Shown: positions 1-6,589 of the stretch, piece after piece | Layout: the number at the start of each line of letters is the position of its first letter | Numbering within the stretch: the first letter of the stretch is position 1 | Assembly: GCA_023392135.1 (NCBI GenBank) | Contig: JAEVZQ010000467.1 | Coordinates: forward strand, 1 to 9,925 | Reading direction: 5' to 3' | Length of the DNA: 9,925 nt | Source: Pseudomonadota bacterium | GTDB taxonomy: Bacteria > Pseudomonadota > Alphaproteobacteria > Rhizobiales > Hyphomicrobiaceae | Position numbers and translations under genes: made by a program | The notes under the pieces: generated by a model | Seen by the model: the letters and a program-made list of their open reading frames with translations, nothing else | What the model was told of the DNA's origin: nothing | The model's database searches: none

Positions 1-1
1 T

Positions 2-1141
2 TACGAGGCTTTCGTGTCCTCAGGCAATCCGGAGTTCGCGTGGCGCATGCCGGATGACGAGTGGGACGCCATCACACTGAACTATACGTCCGGGACAACG
101 GGCAACCCGAAGGGCGTCGTCTATCACCACCGTGGCGCCTACCTGATGTGCTTTGCCAACGTCGTCGCGGCAGGCATGGGGCGCCATCCCGTCTATCTCT
201 GGACGCTGCCCATGTTCCATTGCAACGGATGGTGCTTCCCCTGGACGCTGTCGGCCGTTGCCGGCACACACGTATGCCTCCGCTGGGTGCGGGCCAAGGC
301 GATGTTCGACGCGATCGCCGAGCACAAGGTCACGCATCTGTGCGGCGCACCGATCGTCATGTCGACGCTGCTCAATGCGGCGCCGGACGAGCAACGGCCG
401 CTACCCCACAAGGTGCAGTTCGTAACCGCAGCGGCGCCGCCACCTGCATCCGTTCTCGCCGCCATGGCGGAGGCGGGTTTCGACGTCACGCACGTCTACG
501 GCCTTACCGAGACCTACGGGCCTGCCGTCGTCAACGATTGGCACGATGACTGGAATGAGCTGCCGGCGGCAGAGCGCGCGGCGCAGAAGTCGCGCCAGGG
601 CGTGCGATACCCCACGCTCGAAGGCCTCAAGGTCATGGATCCGAAGGCGATGACCGAAGTCCCCGCCGACGGCGAGACCCTGGGCGAGGTCATGTTCCGC
701 GGCAACATCGTCATGAAGGGCTATCTCAAGGACCCGCAGGCGACAGCCGAAGCATTTGCGGGTGGCTGGTTCCACTCTGGCGACCTCGGCGTTCTCCACC
801 TGGACGGCTACATCCAGCTCAAGGACCGCTCGAAGGACATCATCATCTCCGGCGGCGAGAACATCTCGTCCATTGAGGTCGAGGACACGATCTACAAGCA
901 CCCGGCAGTCGCCTCCGTTGCCGTCGTCGCAAGACCTGACGAGAAGTGGGGTGAGACTCCTTGCGCCTTCGTCGAGCTGAAGCCGGGCGCAAACGCGACC
1001 TCCGAGGAAATCATCGCGTGGTGCCGGAAGCATCTGGCCCACTACAAGTGCCCGCGGCACGTCATGTTTCAGCAGATACCGAAGACTTCGACAGGCAAAA
1101 TTCAGAAGTTCGCGTTGCGCGACCTTGCGAAATCCGTGTGA
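2..1141 (+). CDS. Acyl-CoA synthetase (AMP-forming), 3' part only
   Basis: This is an ANL-superfamily adenylating enzyme that activates a carboxylic acid with ATP and joins it to CoA in the cytoplasm. The reading frame is open at the window edge. About 380 codons are visible, while relatives have about 540 residues, so roughly the first 160 are missing. Counting from the codon at base 2, the ATP-binding loop YTSGTTGNPKG is at 28-38, GLTETYGP at 167-174, GWFHSGDLG at 255-263, the hinge DRSKDIIISGGEN at 275-287, and the C-terminal KTSTGKIQK holds the catalytic lysine at about 366. All key motifs are intact. The HHRGAYL stretch after the P-loop resembles the medium/long-chain fatty acid and DmdB-like ligases, but the substrate cannot be read from sequence. 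nadX starts 15 bases after the stop, which suggests one transcript. A GTG at base 14 is internal, not the real start. Confidence 0.93.
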   Translation, partial: YEAFVSSGNPEFAWRMPDDEWDAITLNYTSGTTGNPKGVVYHHRGAYLMCFANVVAAGMGRHPVYLWTLPMFHCNGWCFPWTLSAVAGTHVCLRWVRAKAMFDAIAEHKVTHLCGAPIVMSTLLNAAPDEQRPLPHKVQFVTAAAPPPASVLAAMAEAGFDVTHVYGLTETYGPAVVNDWHDDWNELPAAERAAQKSRQGVRYPTLEGLKVMDPKAMTEVPADGETLGEVMFRGNIVMKGYLKDPQATAEAFAGGWFHSGDLGVLHLDGYIQLKDRSKDIIISGGENISSIEVEDTIYKHPAVASVAVVARPDEKWGETPCAFVELKPGANATSEEIIAWCRKHLAHYKCPRHVMFQQIPKTSTGKIQKFALRDLAKSV

Positions 1142-1156
1142 GCATCGAGGGCAGGC

Positions 1157-1969
1157 ATGAAAAGCTTCCGGCTGGCAATAGCGGGACTTGGCGCAATCGG
1201 GCTGAAGGTGGCCCGTCGTGTGGATGCCGGCGAGATCGAGGGGCTCATACTCACCGCAGTTGCGGCGCGGGATGGAGCCAAGGCAGAGCGCATCATCTCG
1301 GCCTTTCGCAACCCGCCGAAGCTCGCTCCACTCGACCGGCTCGCAGACGAGGCCGACGTTGTCGTGGAGTGCGTGCCGGCCGCGCATTTCCTTGCCGTCG
1401 CGGAGCCAGTCCTTCGCGCCGGTCGCACATTGATGCCGCTGTCGGTCGGCGCATTGCTCGGGCACATGCACCTCATCGACCTTGCCCGGGAAACGGGCGG
1501 GCGCATTGTCGTGCCGAGCGGTGCCATTCTCGGGCTCGATGCCGTCCGGGCGGTGGCCGAGGGCAGCGTCCACTCCGTCCGGCTTATCACCCGAAAGCCC
1601 CCGGCAGGTCTCGCTGGCGCGCCCCTTCTGGTTGAGAAGGGGATCTCGCTGGAGGGCCTGACCGAGCCACTGATGGTGTACTCCGGCAGCGCCCGCGAGG
1701 CGGCGAAGGGCTTCCCGGCGAACTTGAACGTGTCGGTGGCGCTGTCTCTCGCCGGCGTCGGCCCGGACCGGACAGAGGTCGAGCTATGGGCAGACCCGAC
1801 CGTAACGCACAACACGCATACGATTCTGGTAAAGTCGGATTCGTCCAACCTGACGATGACGATCGAGAACATCCCCTCGGCTGAAAATCCGCGGACAGGC
1901 GTGATCACCGCATTGAGCGTAATTGCGGCGCTGCGCCGGCTCACCGCCCCGCTCGTGGTGGGTACCTGA
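1157..1969 (+). CDS. nadX: L-aspartate dehydrogenase family protein (NadX-like)
   Basis: The 270-residue product fits the NAD(P)-dependent L-aspartate dehydrogenase family, which oxidises aspartate to iminoaspartate/oxaloacetate with release of ammonia or runs in reverse. The N-terminal Rossmann fold carries GLGAIG at residues 10-15. PSGAILGLDAV (120-130), FPANLNVSVALSLAG (186-200) and ADPTVTHNTHTI (212-223) are family signatures. The last contains the N-x-H pair, with His221 as the expected catalytic histidine. Length is normal. The ATG at 1157 is preceded by a weak GAGG-type ribosome site and lies 15 bases behind the acyl-CoA synthetase stop, so the two are probably co-transcribed. No nadA, nadB or nadC is in view, so a role in NAD synthesis is not supported by context. 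The true substrate could be another amino or imino acid tied to the upstream ligase; that is inference. Confidence 0.85.
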   Translation: MKSFRLAIAGLGAIGLKVARRVDAGEIEGLILTAVAARDGAKAERIISAFRNPPKLAPLDRLADEADVVVECVPAAHFLAVAEPVLRAGRTLMPLSVGALLGHMHLIDLARETGGRIVVPSGAILGLDAVRAVAEGSVHSVRLITRKPPAGLAGAPLLVEKGISLEGLTEPLMVYSGSAREAAKGFPANLNVSVALSLAGVGPDRTEVELWADPTVTHNTHTILVKSDSSNLTMTIENIPSAENPRTGVITALSVIAALRRLTAPLVVGT

Positions 1970-2054
1970 GCCGGAGCGGATGCAACTTTGGGAGCGGCGT
2001 CGGGCCCAAGATGCCGCATGACGATGTGCGCCTTCTATTTTCAGAGCGGGCGCA

Positions 2055-2060
2055 TATAAT
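2055..2060 (+). promoter_or_regulatory. Isolated TATAAT box
   Basis: A perfect -10 consensus hexamer stands in GC-rich sequence. The expected -35 position (about 2032-2037, CTTCTA) matches the consensus poorly. A transcript from it would begin around 2067, directly at the hairpin, and run antisense to the DUF465 gene. No coding gene follows on this strand before 2560. It may be chance. Confidence 0.2.
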
Positions 2061-2065
2061 CCCCC

Positions 2066-2089
2066 CGGCCGGAACGACTTGTTCGGCCG
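2066..2089. terminator. Strong hairpin in the convergent gap
   Basis: CGGCC and GAAC pair with GTTC and GGCCG around a 5-base loop, giving a nine-pair stem with one bulged G (2071). It lies between nadX (plus) and the DUF465 gene (minus), which converge here, so a two-way transcription stop is the simplest reading. Neither strand has a T-run after the stem, so it is not a classic intrinsic terminator. A second, looser inverted repeat (TGCGCC at 2027-2032 with GGCGCA at 2049-2054) lies just before it. Confidence 0.4.
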
Positions 2090-2143
2090 AAACGCAGGCC
2101 GCCCGTACGGCCCATTAACCAGCCCCGTTCTCTCGAGCCGGCC

Positions 2144-2317
2144 TTAGTTATGGCTCCGGCTCAGGCGGGCGATTTCATCCTTCAGCCTGAGTTTCTGGAG
2201 CTTCAAGCTGTTGACCCTCATGGAATCCACGGCGGGTCTAGCCAGCTCTTCCTCGATCTTCCGTTCAAGCAACCGATGCTTCTCCGTCAGTTCAGCGAGA
2301 TGTGGGGATGCCGACAT
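2144..2317 (-). CDS. DUF465/YdcH-like short coiled-coil protein
   Basis: The 57-residue product is charged and almost wholly helical. It reads as a two-helix coiled coil of the DUF465 (YdcH, SlyX-like) type: the first helix runs through HLAELTEKHRLLERKIEEEL, a PAVDS turn follows, and the second helix holds LKLQKLRLKDEIARLS. The function of the family is unknown. I chose the ATG at 2317 because GGAGG lies five bases upstream (2323-2327 on the opposite strand) and the product then matches family length. The frame stays open to a GTG at 2398, but those extra 27 residues lack family character and would cover an inverted repeat that looks regulatory. It is divergent from a second gene of the same family at 2560. 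Confidence 0.8.
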   Translation of the reverse strand: MSASPHLAELTEKHRLLERKIEEELARPAVDSMRVNSLKLQKLRLKDEIARLSRSHN

Positions 2318-2361
2318 CTTGCCCTCCGATCGAGTTTTAGACCCGATAAGCTTGCCAGAAT

Positions 2362-2397
2362 TGGCGGAATATGTCCATTCATCAAGAAATTCCGCCA
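2362..2397. repeat. 9-bp perfect inverted repeat upstream of DUF465 gene
   Basis: TGGCGGAAT (2362-2370) and ATTCCGCCA (2389-2397) are exact inverted copies separated by 18 bases. The element lies 45-80 bases upstream of the minus-strand DUF465 start. It could form a leader hairpin in that transcript or be a split operator. An extended GTG start at 2398 would make it coding, which I consider less likely. Confidence 0.5.
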
Positions 2398-2400
2398 CAA

Positions 2401-2412
2401 ATGCTAAAGCAT
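2401..2412. repeat. 12-bp palindrome ATGCTAAAGCAT
   Basis: Arms ATGCT and AGCAT flank a central AA, only four bases from the 9-bp inverted repeat. It stands in the AT-rich spacer between the divergent DUF465 genes, where both promoters should lie. The candidate -10 TACAAT at 2442-2447 (plus strand) is nearby but has no good -35. The palindrome may be a regulator site; short palindromes in AT-rich DNA also arise by chance. Confidence 0.3.
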
Positions 2413-2559
2413 AAACAGAGACTTAGCTCGCTTTTCTAAGATACAATATTTACAGATAGTTGTTTGGATTCGTTCGCGGCGCTATTGCCAGCGCGGCTGT
2501 TCCCGATGATATTGCGCCCGGTTGGAAGCACAAGGATTGCGGCGCAGCCGAATTCGCCC

Positions 2560-2766
2560 ATGCAGCAGCAGGACGAACGTGAGATTCGCGAGCAGTTGAT
2601 CAAGCTCCGCGCCGAGCACCGGGATCTGGACACTCAGATCGCCGCTCTCGAGGCGCAGGCGCTCGCTGACCAACTCCAGATTACGCGGCTGAAAAAGAAG
2701 AAGCTGCAACTCAAGGACCGGATCACGGCGCTCGAGGATCGGCTCCTGCCGGATATCATTGCCTGA
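2560..2766 (+). CDS. DUF465/YdcH-like short coiled-coil protein
   Basis: This 68-residue helical protein of the DUF465 family starts MQQQDEREIREQLIKL, continues with a heptad-like helix (HRDLDTQIAALEAQ), then a second basic helix (ITRLKKKKLQLKDRITALEDRL), and ends LLPDIIA, a typical tail for the alphaproteobacterial copies. Its molecular role is unknown. The ATG at 2560 gives the usual family length. ATGs at 2464 and 2506 are in frame, but the residues they add are not helical and not family-like. The ribosome site is weak. It is the plus-strand half of a divergent DUF465 pair and lies 108 bases upstream of purE, in the same direction, so read-through into purE is possible. Confidence 0.8.
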   Translation: MQQQDEREIREQLIKLRAEHRDLDTQIAALEAQALADQLQITRLKKKKLQLKDRITALEDRLLPDIIA

Positions 2767-2801
2767 TCGGGACGGCGCGACGGCGAGCGGCGCCATGGCA
2801 C

Positions 2802-2831
2802 TTGTCAATGGCCTGCCGGGTCAGGTATCTG
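2802..2831 (+). promoter_or_regulatory. Candidate purE promoter
   Basis: TTGTCA (2802-2807, five of six bases matching TTGACA) and TATCTG (2826-2831, three of six) are 18 bases apart. Transcription would start near 2837, about 38 bases before the purE start. The -10 is weak, and purE may also be read from the DUF465 gene upstream. Confidence 0.3.
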
Positions 2832-2874
2832 CCCCTTTTCCAACGCAGCGGCGCCAAGGCCAGATGATTCGGAT

Positions 2875-3378
2875 ATGAGCGCGAGCAGCCAGGCGGCACC
2901 CGTAGTCGGCATCATCATGGGCAGCCAGTCCGACTGGCCGACCATGCAGCGCGCTGCCGAAATGCTGGAGCGGCTGAAGGTGCCGTTCGAGGCAAAGATC
3001 GTATCGGCGCATCGCACGCCGGACAGGCTGTTCGCCTATGCAAAGTCGGCCAGGGATCGCGGCCTCAAGGTGATCATCGCCGGGGCCGGGGGAGCGGCGC
3101 ACCTGCCGGGTATGGTGGCCTCGCTCACGACGCTGCCCGTGCTCGGCGTGCCTGTCGAGAGCCGTGTGCTTAAGGGGCAGGACAGCCTCTACTCCATCGT
3201 GCAGATGCCGGCGGGCATCCCGGTCGGAACGCTGGCCATAGGCAACTCGGGCGCCGAGAACGCCGCGCTTCTGGCGGCACAGATCCTCTCGCTTGGCGAC
3301 ACTGCGCTCGCAGCCCGCGTCGAGGAGCACCGCGCACGCCAGACCGCATCCGTGGCGGAGGCGCCTGAAGATGCCTGA
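2875..3378 (+). CDS. purE: N5-carboxyaminoimidazole ribonucleotide mutase PurE (class I)
   Basis: This cytoplasmic enzyme of de novo purine synthesis moves the carboxyl group of N5-CAIR to carbon 4, giving CAIR. The 167-residue length is normal for class I PurE. Active-site motifs are complete: GSQSDW (16-21), SAHRTP (44-49) with the conserved His46, [11 protein letters not shown] (70-80) and QMPAGIPV (110-117). The C-terminal ~20 residues are Ala/Glu-rich and probably disordered. The start at 2875 has only a weak ribosome site, but the next ATG would remove the first beta strand. purK overlaps the 3' end by eight bases, and its product makes the PurE substrate, which supports the N5-CAIR mutase assignment over the eukaryote-type class II enzyme. 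Confidence 0.97.
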   Translation: MSASSQAAPVVGIIMGSQSDWPTMQRAAEMLERLKVPFEAKIVSAHRTPDRLFAYAKSARDRGLKVIIAGAGGAAHLPGMVASLTTLPVLGVPVESRVLKGQDSLYSIVQMPAGIPVGTLAIGNSGAENAALLAAQILSLGDTALAARVEEHRARQTASVAEAPEDA

Positions 3379-4474
3379 GCCGGCGAGACGCAGTGAGCCG
3401 CTTCCGCCGGGCAGCACCATCGGAATTCTTGGCGGGGGCCAGCTGGGGCGGATGCTCGCGATGGCCGCGGCGAAGCTGGGGCTGCGCACGCATGTCTATT
3501 GTGACGAGCCGCGGTGCCCGGCATTCGATGTATCGGCTCTGCATACCATCGGCGATTACGTGGATCTCGACCGGCTGACCGCATTCGCCGCAACGGTCGA
3601 GGCCGTTACATATGAATTCGAGAACGTCCCGGTCGAGGCCGCTCATCATCTCGAAAACCTGGTCCCTGTGCGACCGGGGCCGCTTGCGCTCGAGGTCGCG
3701 CAGGACAGGCTCGTGGAAAAGCGGTTCATCTCCGACCTCGGCGTCCCGGTCGCCCCGTTTGCGCGGGTGGATGATGCGAGTGACCTCGTGGCCGGGCTGA
3801 AGGAATTCGCTTCTCCGGCGATCCTGAAAACACGTCGGCTCGGGTACGACGGCAAGGGGCAGGTCAGCCTCGCGCCGGGAGACGATCCGGCGGCAGCGCT
3901 CGCCGCGATCGGTCACGTGCCCGCGGTCCTGGAGCAGCGGTTGTCGTTCACCTGCGAGGTTTCGCTCCTGGTGGTCCGCGGCGCCGGCGGGCAAACGGCT
4001 TTCTACGACATTCCCCAGAACACCCATTCCGATGGCATTCTCCGCCGCTCTGTTGTGCCGTCACCGCTCGGCCCGGCGGAGGCCGACCTGGCGCGCGATA
4101 TGGCGCGGAGCATCGCCGAGGCGCTCAACTACGTGGGCGTGCTCGCGGTGGAGATGTTCTACATGGGTAGTGGCTCGGATACGCCGCTACGGGTCAACGA
4201 GATCGCGCCAAGAGTTCATAACAGCGGCCACTGGACCATGGACGCTTGCCCGATTGGCCAGTTCGAGAACCACATCCGCGCTGTCGCGTGCTGGCCGCTG
4301 GGGACGACGGAGCGCCACTCTGATGCCGAGATGGTGAACCTCATCGGCAAGGACGTCAAAGCCTGGCCGGAAATCGCCGCCGAGCCGGGCGCCCTGCTGC
4401 ATCTCTACGGCAAGCGCGAGCCGCGCGAGGGCCGCAAGATGGGTCACGTGAACCGGCTCCGCGCCAAAAGTTGA
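3371..4474 (+). CDS. purK: N5-carboxyaminoimidazole ribonucleotide synthetase PurK
   Basis: PurK is an ATP-grasp enzyme that uses ATP and bicarbonate to carboxylate AIR, giving N5-CAIR for PurE. From the ATG at 3371 it has 367 residues, close to the family norm. [12 protein letters not shown] (18-29) begins the N-terminal domain; YEFENVP (81-87), the QDRLVEKRF segment (111-119), YDGKGQ (159-164) and [14 protein letters not shown] (276-289) are ATP-grasp and substrate-site signatures; GRKMGHV (354-360) is in the C-terminal domain. The start is supported by GGAGG at 3357-3361, nine bases upstream and inside purE, and by the ATGCCTGA overlap with the purE stop, typical of translational coupling. 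The frame is open upstream to 3293, but that stretch only shadows purE. Confidence 0.97.
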   Translation: MPEPARRSEPLPPGSTIGILGGGQLGRMLAMAAAKLGLRTHVYCDEPRCPAFDVSALHTIGDYVDLDRLTAFAATVEAVTYEFENVPVEAAHHLENLVPVRPGPLALEVAQDRLVEKRFISDLGVPVAPFARVDDASDLVAGLKEFASPAILKTRRLGYDGKGQVSLAPGDDPAAALAAIGHVPAVLEQRLSFTCEVSLLVVRGAGGQTAFYDIPQNTHSDGILRRSVVPSPLGPAEADLARDMARSIAEALNYVGVLAVEMFYMGSGSDTPLRVNEIAPRVHNSGHWTMDACPIGQFENHIRAVACWPLGTTERHSDAEMVNLIGKDVKAWPEIAAEPGALLHLYGKREPREGRKMGHVNRLRAKS

Positions 4475-4509
4475 CCAAAATTGTGATCGGCTGATGTCCA
4501 ACGTCCCCA

Positions 4510-4538
4510 TGGACTTGACGGGACGCGTTTGCTATACC
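4510..4538 (+). promoter_or_regulatory. Candidate rpsU promoter
   Basis: TGGACT (4510-4515) and TATACC (4533-4538) are 17 bases apart, each matching four of six consensus bases. The TTGACG at 4515-4520 is a better -35 but only 12 bases from the same -10. Transcription would start near 4545, giving a leader of about 97 bases before the rpsU GTG. This implies rpsU can be expressed apart from purEK. Confidence 0.4.
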
Positions 4539-4560
4539 GAGCGCCACAACAAGCGAAGTG

Positions 4561-4592
4561 ACCACCCCTTGGTGCGGCCATGAGGGTGTGGT
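4561..4592 (+). promoter_or_regulatory. Hairpin in the rpsU leader
   Basis: ACCACCCCT (4561-4569) pairs with AGGG (4583-4586) and GTGGT (4588-4592), with one bulged T, giving a nine-pair stem over a loop of about 13 bases. It lies about 50 bases before the rpsU start, inside the predicted leader. Ribosomal protein genes are often self-regulated through leader structures, so a regulatory role is plausible, but I do not recognise this as a named motif. Confidence 0.35.
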
Positions 4593-4641
4593 TTCTCGTG
4601 GTTTGAGGCCAGAATCATTCAATAGATCAGGACAGGAACGC

Positions 4642-4890
4642 GTGCAGGTACTCGTTCGCGACAACAACGTCGATCAGGCCCTCAAGGCGCTCAAGAAGAA
4701 GATGCAGCGCGAGGGCATTTTCCGGGAGATGAAGCTCCGGAACTACTACGAGAAGCCCTCTGAGAGAAAGGCCCGCGAGAAGGCGGAAGCTGTCCGCCGC
4801 GCACGCAAGCTCGCCCGTAAGCGCGCACAGCGTGAGGGTCTGTTGCCTGGCAAGGCCAAGCCGAAGCCGGCCGCCCGCGGTCGCGCCTGA
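4642..4890 (+). CDS. rpsU: Small ribosomal subunit protein bS21
   Basis: This 82-residue, very basic protein of the 30S subunit helps start translation on natural mRNAs. The sequence begins [20 protein letters not shown], with GTG read as Met, and continues with the family core [19 protein letters not shown] and a long Arg/Lys/Ala helix. The tail from about residue 65 ([16 protein letters not shown]) is a lineage-type extension. I chose GTG 4642 because family members start with MQVLV at exactly this point and AGGA elements lie just upstream (4629-4632 and 4634-4637). The frame is open back to an ATG at 4558, but the added residues have no bS21 character and cover the leader hairpin. It follows purK by 167 bases and appears to have its own promoter. 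Confidence 0.95.
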   Translation: MQVLVRDNNVDQALKALKKKMQREGIFREMKLRNYYEKPSERKAREKAEAVRRARKLARKRAQREGLLPGKAKPKPAARGRA

Positions 4891-4898
4891 GGTTTTTT
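4869..4898 (+). terminator. Possible rpsU terminator
   Basis: A short stem (GGCCG 4869-4873 with CGGTC 4878-4882) at the end of rpsU is followed after ten bases by six T residues (4893-4898). The stem is short and far from the T-run, so this is weak. The position is right, because the hydrolase gene converges on rpsU here. I see no gene in 4891-4994. Confidence 0.3.
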
Positions 4899-4994
4899 CC
4901 TCTCCCCAGAGAATCGGTTAGTGCATGGACGCTGGGCTGCCCTGCTGCGGGTGGTCCTTGTCGTGCTTCCTGCGGACTTGGCCAATATGCGGTC

Positions 4995-5813
4995 TCAGTC
5001 CGAACGGGATCGAATCTGGTCGATCCAGCTCTGGATGGCCTCAAACGAGCCATGCAGAGCGTGATTGTTGTGGCCGGCGTTCGGCAGCGAGATGAGCTTC
5101 TTGGGCTCGTTGGCAGCCTCGAACACCGCCCGCCCCATTTCATAGGGCACAATGCGATCCTGCTCGCCGTGGACGACGAGCACCGGCGCGCGCACCTGTC
5201 CAATGCGGGACTTCACCTCATACCGGTGCGTCATCAGCAATCGCACCGGCAGGAACGGATAGTGCCGGGCCCCGACGTCGACGGCTGATGTGAACGGCGA
5301 GTCGAGTATCAGGCCGCCGATGGACTTTTCGGATGCGATCCGCGTTGCTACGCCGGTGCCGAGCGACTCTCCATAGACGATGATGTCGGCCGGTGTAATG
5401 CCCTCGGCCATCAGCAGCGCATACGCTAGCCGTGCATCCGCGATGTTTGCCGATTCGGATGGACGCCCTGTGGAACCACTATATCCGCGGTAGCTCATCA
5501 TGAGCATGCCTCGGCCGCGATCCAGATAGTGCCGGATGCGTTCAGAGCGGAGCGCGAGATTGCCGCCGTTGCCGTGGAAGTAGAGGATGGTGGGCTCGCC
5601 CGGAGCAGCGCGCCCGTACCAGGCGACGACGCGCTCGCCGTCGGGCGTTTCGATGATTCTTTCCTCGACGTTTTGGAGGCCCACCTCAGCCGGAGCGACG
5701 TGCTCGGCCGAGGGATAGTACATCAGTTTGAGCTGCACATAGCTTGCGACGAGCCGGATGAGCCCTAACACAAGTGCAGCAATCAGCACGAGCTTGAGTG
5801 CCGAATATGCCAT
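4995..5813 (-). CDS. Membrane-anchored alpha/beta hydrolase (BEM46/ABHD13-like)
   Basis: The 272-residue product is a serine hydrolase with an N-terminal membrane helix (about residues 5-28) followed by a globular alpha/beta-hydrolase domain. HGNGG (80-84) is the oxyanion-hole motif, GESLG (148-152) carries nucleophile Ser150, GEQDRIVP gives acid Asp219, and NAGHNN gives His248, so the triad is complete. The pattern matches the BEM46/ABHD13/YfhR group, whose members are mostly unassigned esterases or lipases. The catalytic domain should be tethered to the inner membrane; which side it faces is not clear. I chose the ATG at 5813; the open frame continues upstream to 5966 but overlaps the 3' end of the preceding gene and reads as a shadow. 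A gap of 37 bases to the upstream membrane-protein gene suggests an operon. The natural substrate is unknown. Confidence 0.88.
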   Translation of the reverse strand: MAYSALKLVLIAALVLGLIRLVASYVQLKLMYYPSAEHVAPAEVGLQNVEERIIETPDGERVVAWYGRAAPGEPTILYFHGNGGNLALRSERIRHYLDRGRGMLMMSYRGYSGSTGRPSESANIADARLAYALLMAEGITPADIIVYGESLGTGVATRIASEKSIGGLILDSPFTSAVDVGARHYPFLPVRLLMTHRYEVKSRIGQVRAPVLVVHGEQDRIVPYEMGRAVFEAANEPKKLISLPNAGHNNHALHGSFEAIQSWIDQIRSRSD

Positions 5814-5850
5814 CTTTTCCCGGATAAGCGGCTTCACGCCCAGATAAGTA

Positions 5851-6504
5851 TCAGGCCGGCGCCGTCGTGTGGCTGCGAACAATCGACCAATGGTTCCAGC
5901 CGGTGAGCACCAGGAACATGAAGCCGTTGAGCTCGATGAACTCCTCCCAGAACCGGAGCTCCGCATTGACGGCGATCTCCCGGTCGAACGGCACGGCTAC
6001 GAGTAGCAGAATGCCGGCGATGAACAGCGGTATCGCGGCCGGCGCGAATGCGAGCCGCAGCAGCCCGCGCCACTGTTGCCAGCGCCGCGCGAGATACCAG
6101 AGAATCGGCAACGTCATAGCAACCAGCAGGATCTCCTGCAGGCCGTGATGGGAAAGCCACCTGAACCACTCGGGTCCACCAAGCGTCTTGACATCGAGCT
6201 CGCGGACGAACGCGGCCGCAACCAGCATCGCGAGCGCACCGGAGGCCGTCTCCTCGGCGCCATGGCCATGCCGCCAGCCAAGCCAGAACAGGATGAACGC
6301 AGGTATCAGGATCAGGAGCTGCGTTTCCTCGAGGAGGCTGTGCTCCTTGCTGAGCACCACGGCGTAACCCGCCCACCAAGCCGCGAGCACCACGGCGTTG
6401 ATCAGCAGCATAGCCGCGACTATCAGAAGTGCGCCGGCGCGGCCATTCACCCGTCCAGCGGTGTCCATCCGGTTCACCGGATGGGCGTGCCCATAGTCCG
6501 TCAT
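5851..6504 (-). CDS. Six-helix integral membrane protein of unknown function
   Basis: The 217-residue product has a short polar N-terminus and about six hydrophobic segments (roughly residues 24-50, 60-77, 87-101, 120-139, 152-172 and 185-201), so it should sit in the inner membrane. Conserved-looking polar residues lie at or near membrane edges: SLLEE (56-60), RELD (101-104), SHHGLQE (118-124) and FWEEFIELNG (185-194). Several acidic residues and His in such places could bind a metal or a lipid head group; that is inference. I cannot name the family. ATG 6504 is preferred: a GAGGG stands three bases upstream and a run of G further back, and a longer GTG start at 6534 would include part of a palindrome. 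The alpha/beta hydrolase gene follows after 37 bases and is likely co-transcribed. Confidence 0.72.
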   Translation of the reverse strand: MTDYGHAHPVNRMDTAGRVNGRAGALLIVAAMLLINAVVLAAWWAGYAVVLSKEHSLLEETQLLILIPAFILFWLGWRHGHGAEETASGALAMLVAAAFVRELDVKTLGGPEWFRWLSHHGLQEILLVAMTLPILWYLARRWQQWRGLLRLAFAPAAIPLFIAGILLLVAVPFDREIAVNAELRFWEEFIELNGFMFLVLTGWNHWSIVRSHTTAPA

Positions 6505-6519
6505 TGGCCCTCGCCCCCT

Positions 6520-6536
6520 TCGTGACGACGTCACGA
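6520..6536. promoter_or_regulatory. 17-bp palindrome upstream of membrane-protein operon
   Basis: TCGTGAC and GTCACGA are exact inverted arms around GAC. The site lies 16 bases before the ATG at 6504, where a repressor bound to it would cover the start of the transcript or the promoter. The symmetry suits a dimeric DNA-binding protein. The regulator is not identifiable from the sequence. Confidence 0.45.
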
Positions 6537-6589
6537 GACAGTTAAACTATTGTGGTCTGCGAAGCCATGGAAGGGGCGTCTGGGTGACG

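Noticed and set aside
401..1573. 390-codon minus-strand frame across the acyl-CoA synthetase and nadX
   Set aside because: It is antisense to two genes with complete motifs, shows no recognisable domain, and spans their junction, as a GC-driven shadow would.
1102..2019. 305-codon minus-strand frame opposite nadX
   Set aside because: Ser/Ala/Arg/Thr-rich low-complexity translation, antisense to nadX, with no family motifs.
1970..2143. Possible tRNA or riboswitch in the convergent gap
   Set aside because: The stems do not build a cloverleaf, there is no T-loop GTTCRA in the right setting, and no gene follows that a riboswitch could control.
2150..2407. Plus-strand open frame of 85 codons opposite the DUF465 gene
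   Set aside because: The minus-strand gene has a proper ribosome site and coiled-coil pattern; this frame shows neither.
3170..4027. 285-codon minus-strand frame opposite purE and purK
   Set aside because: Arg- and Pro-rich shadow; both genes on the other strand are certain.
4494..4583. 29-codon open frame between purK and rpsU
   Set aside because: No ribosome site, it covers the likely rpsU promoter, and its composition is not notable.
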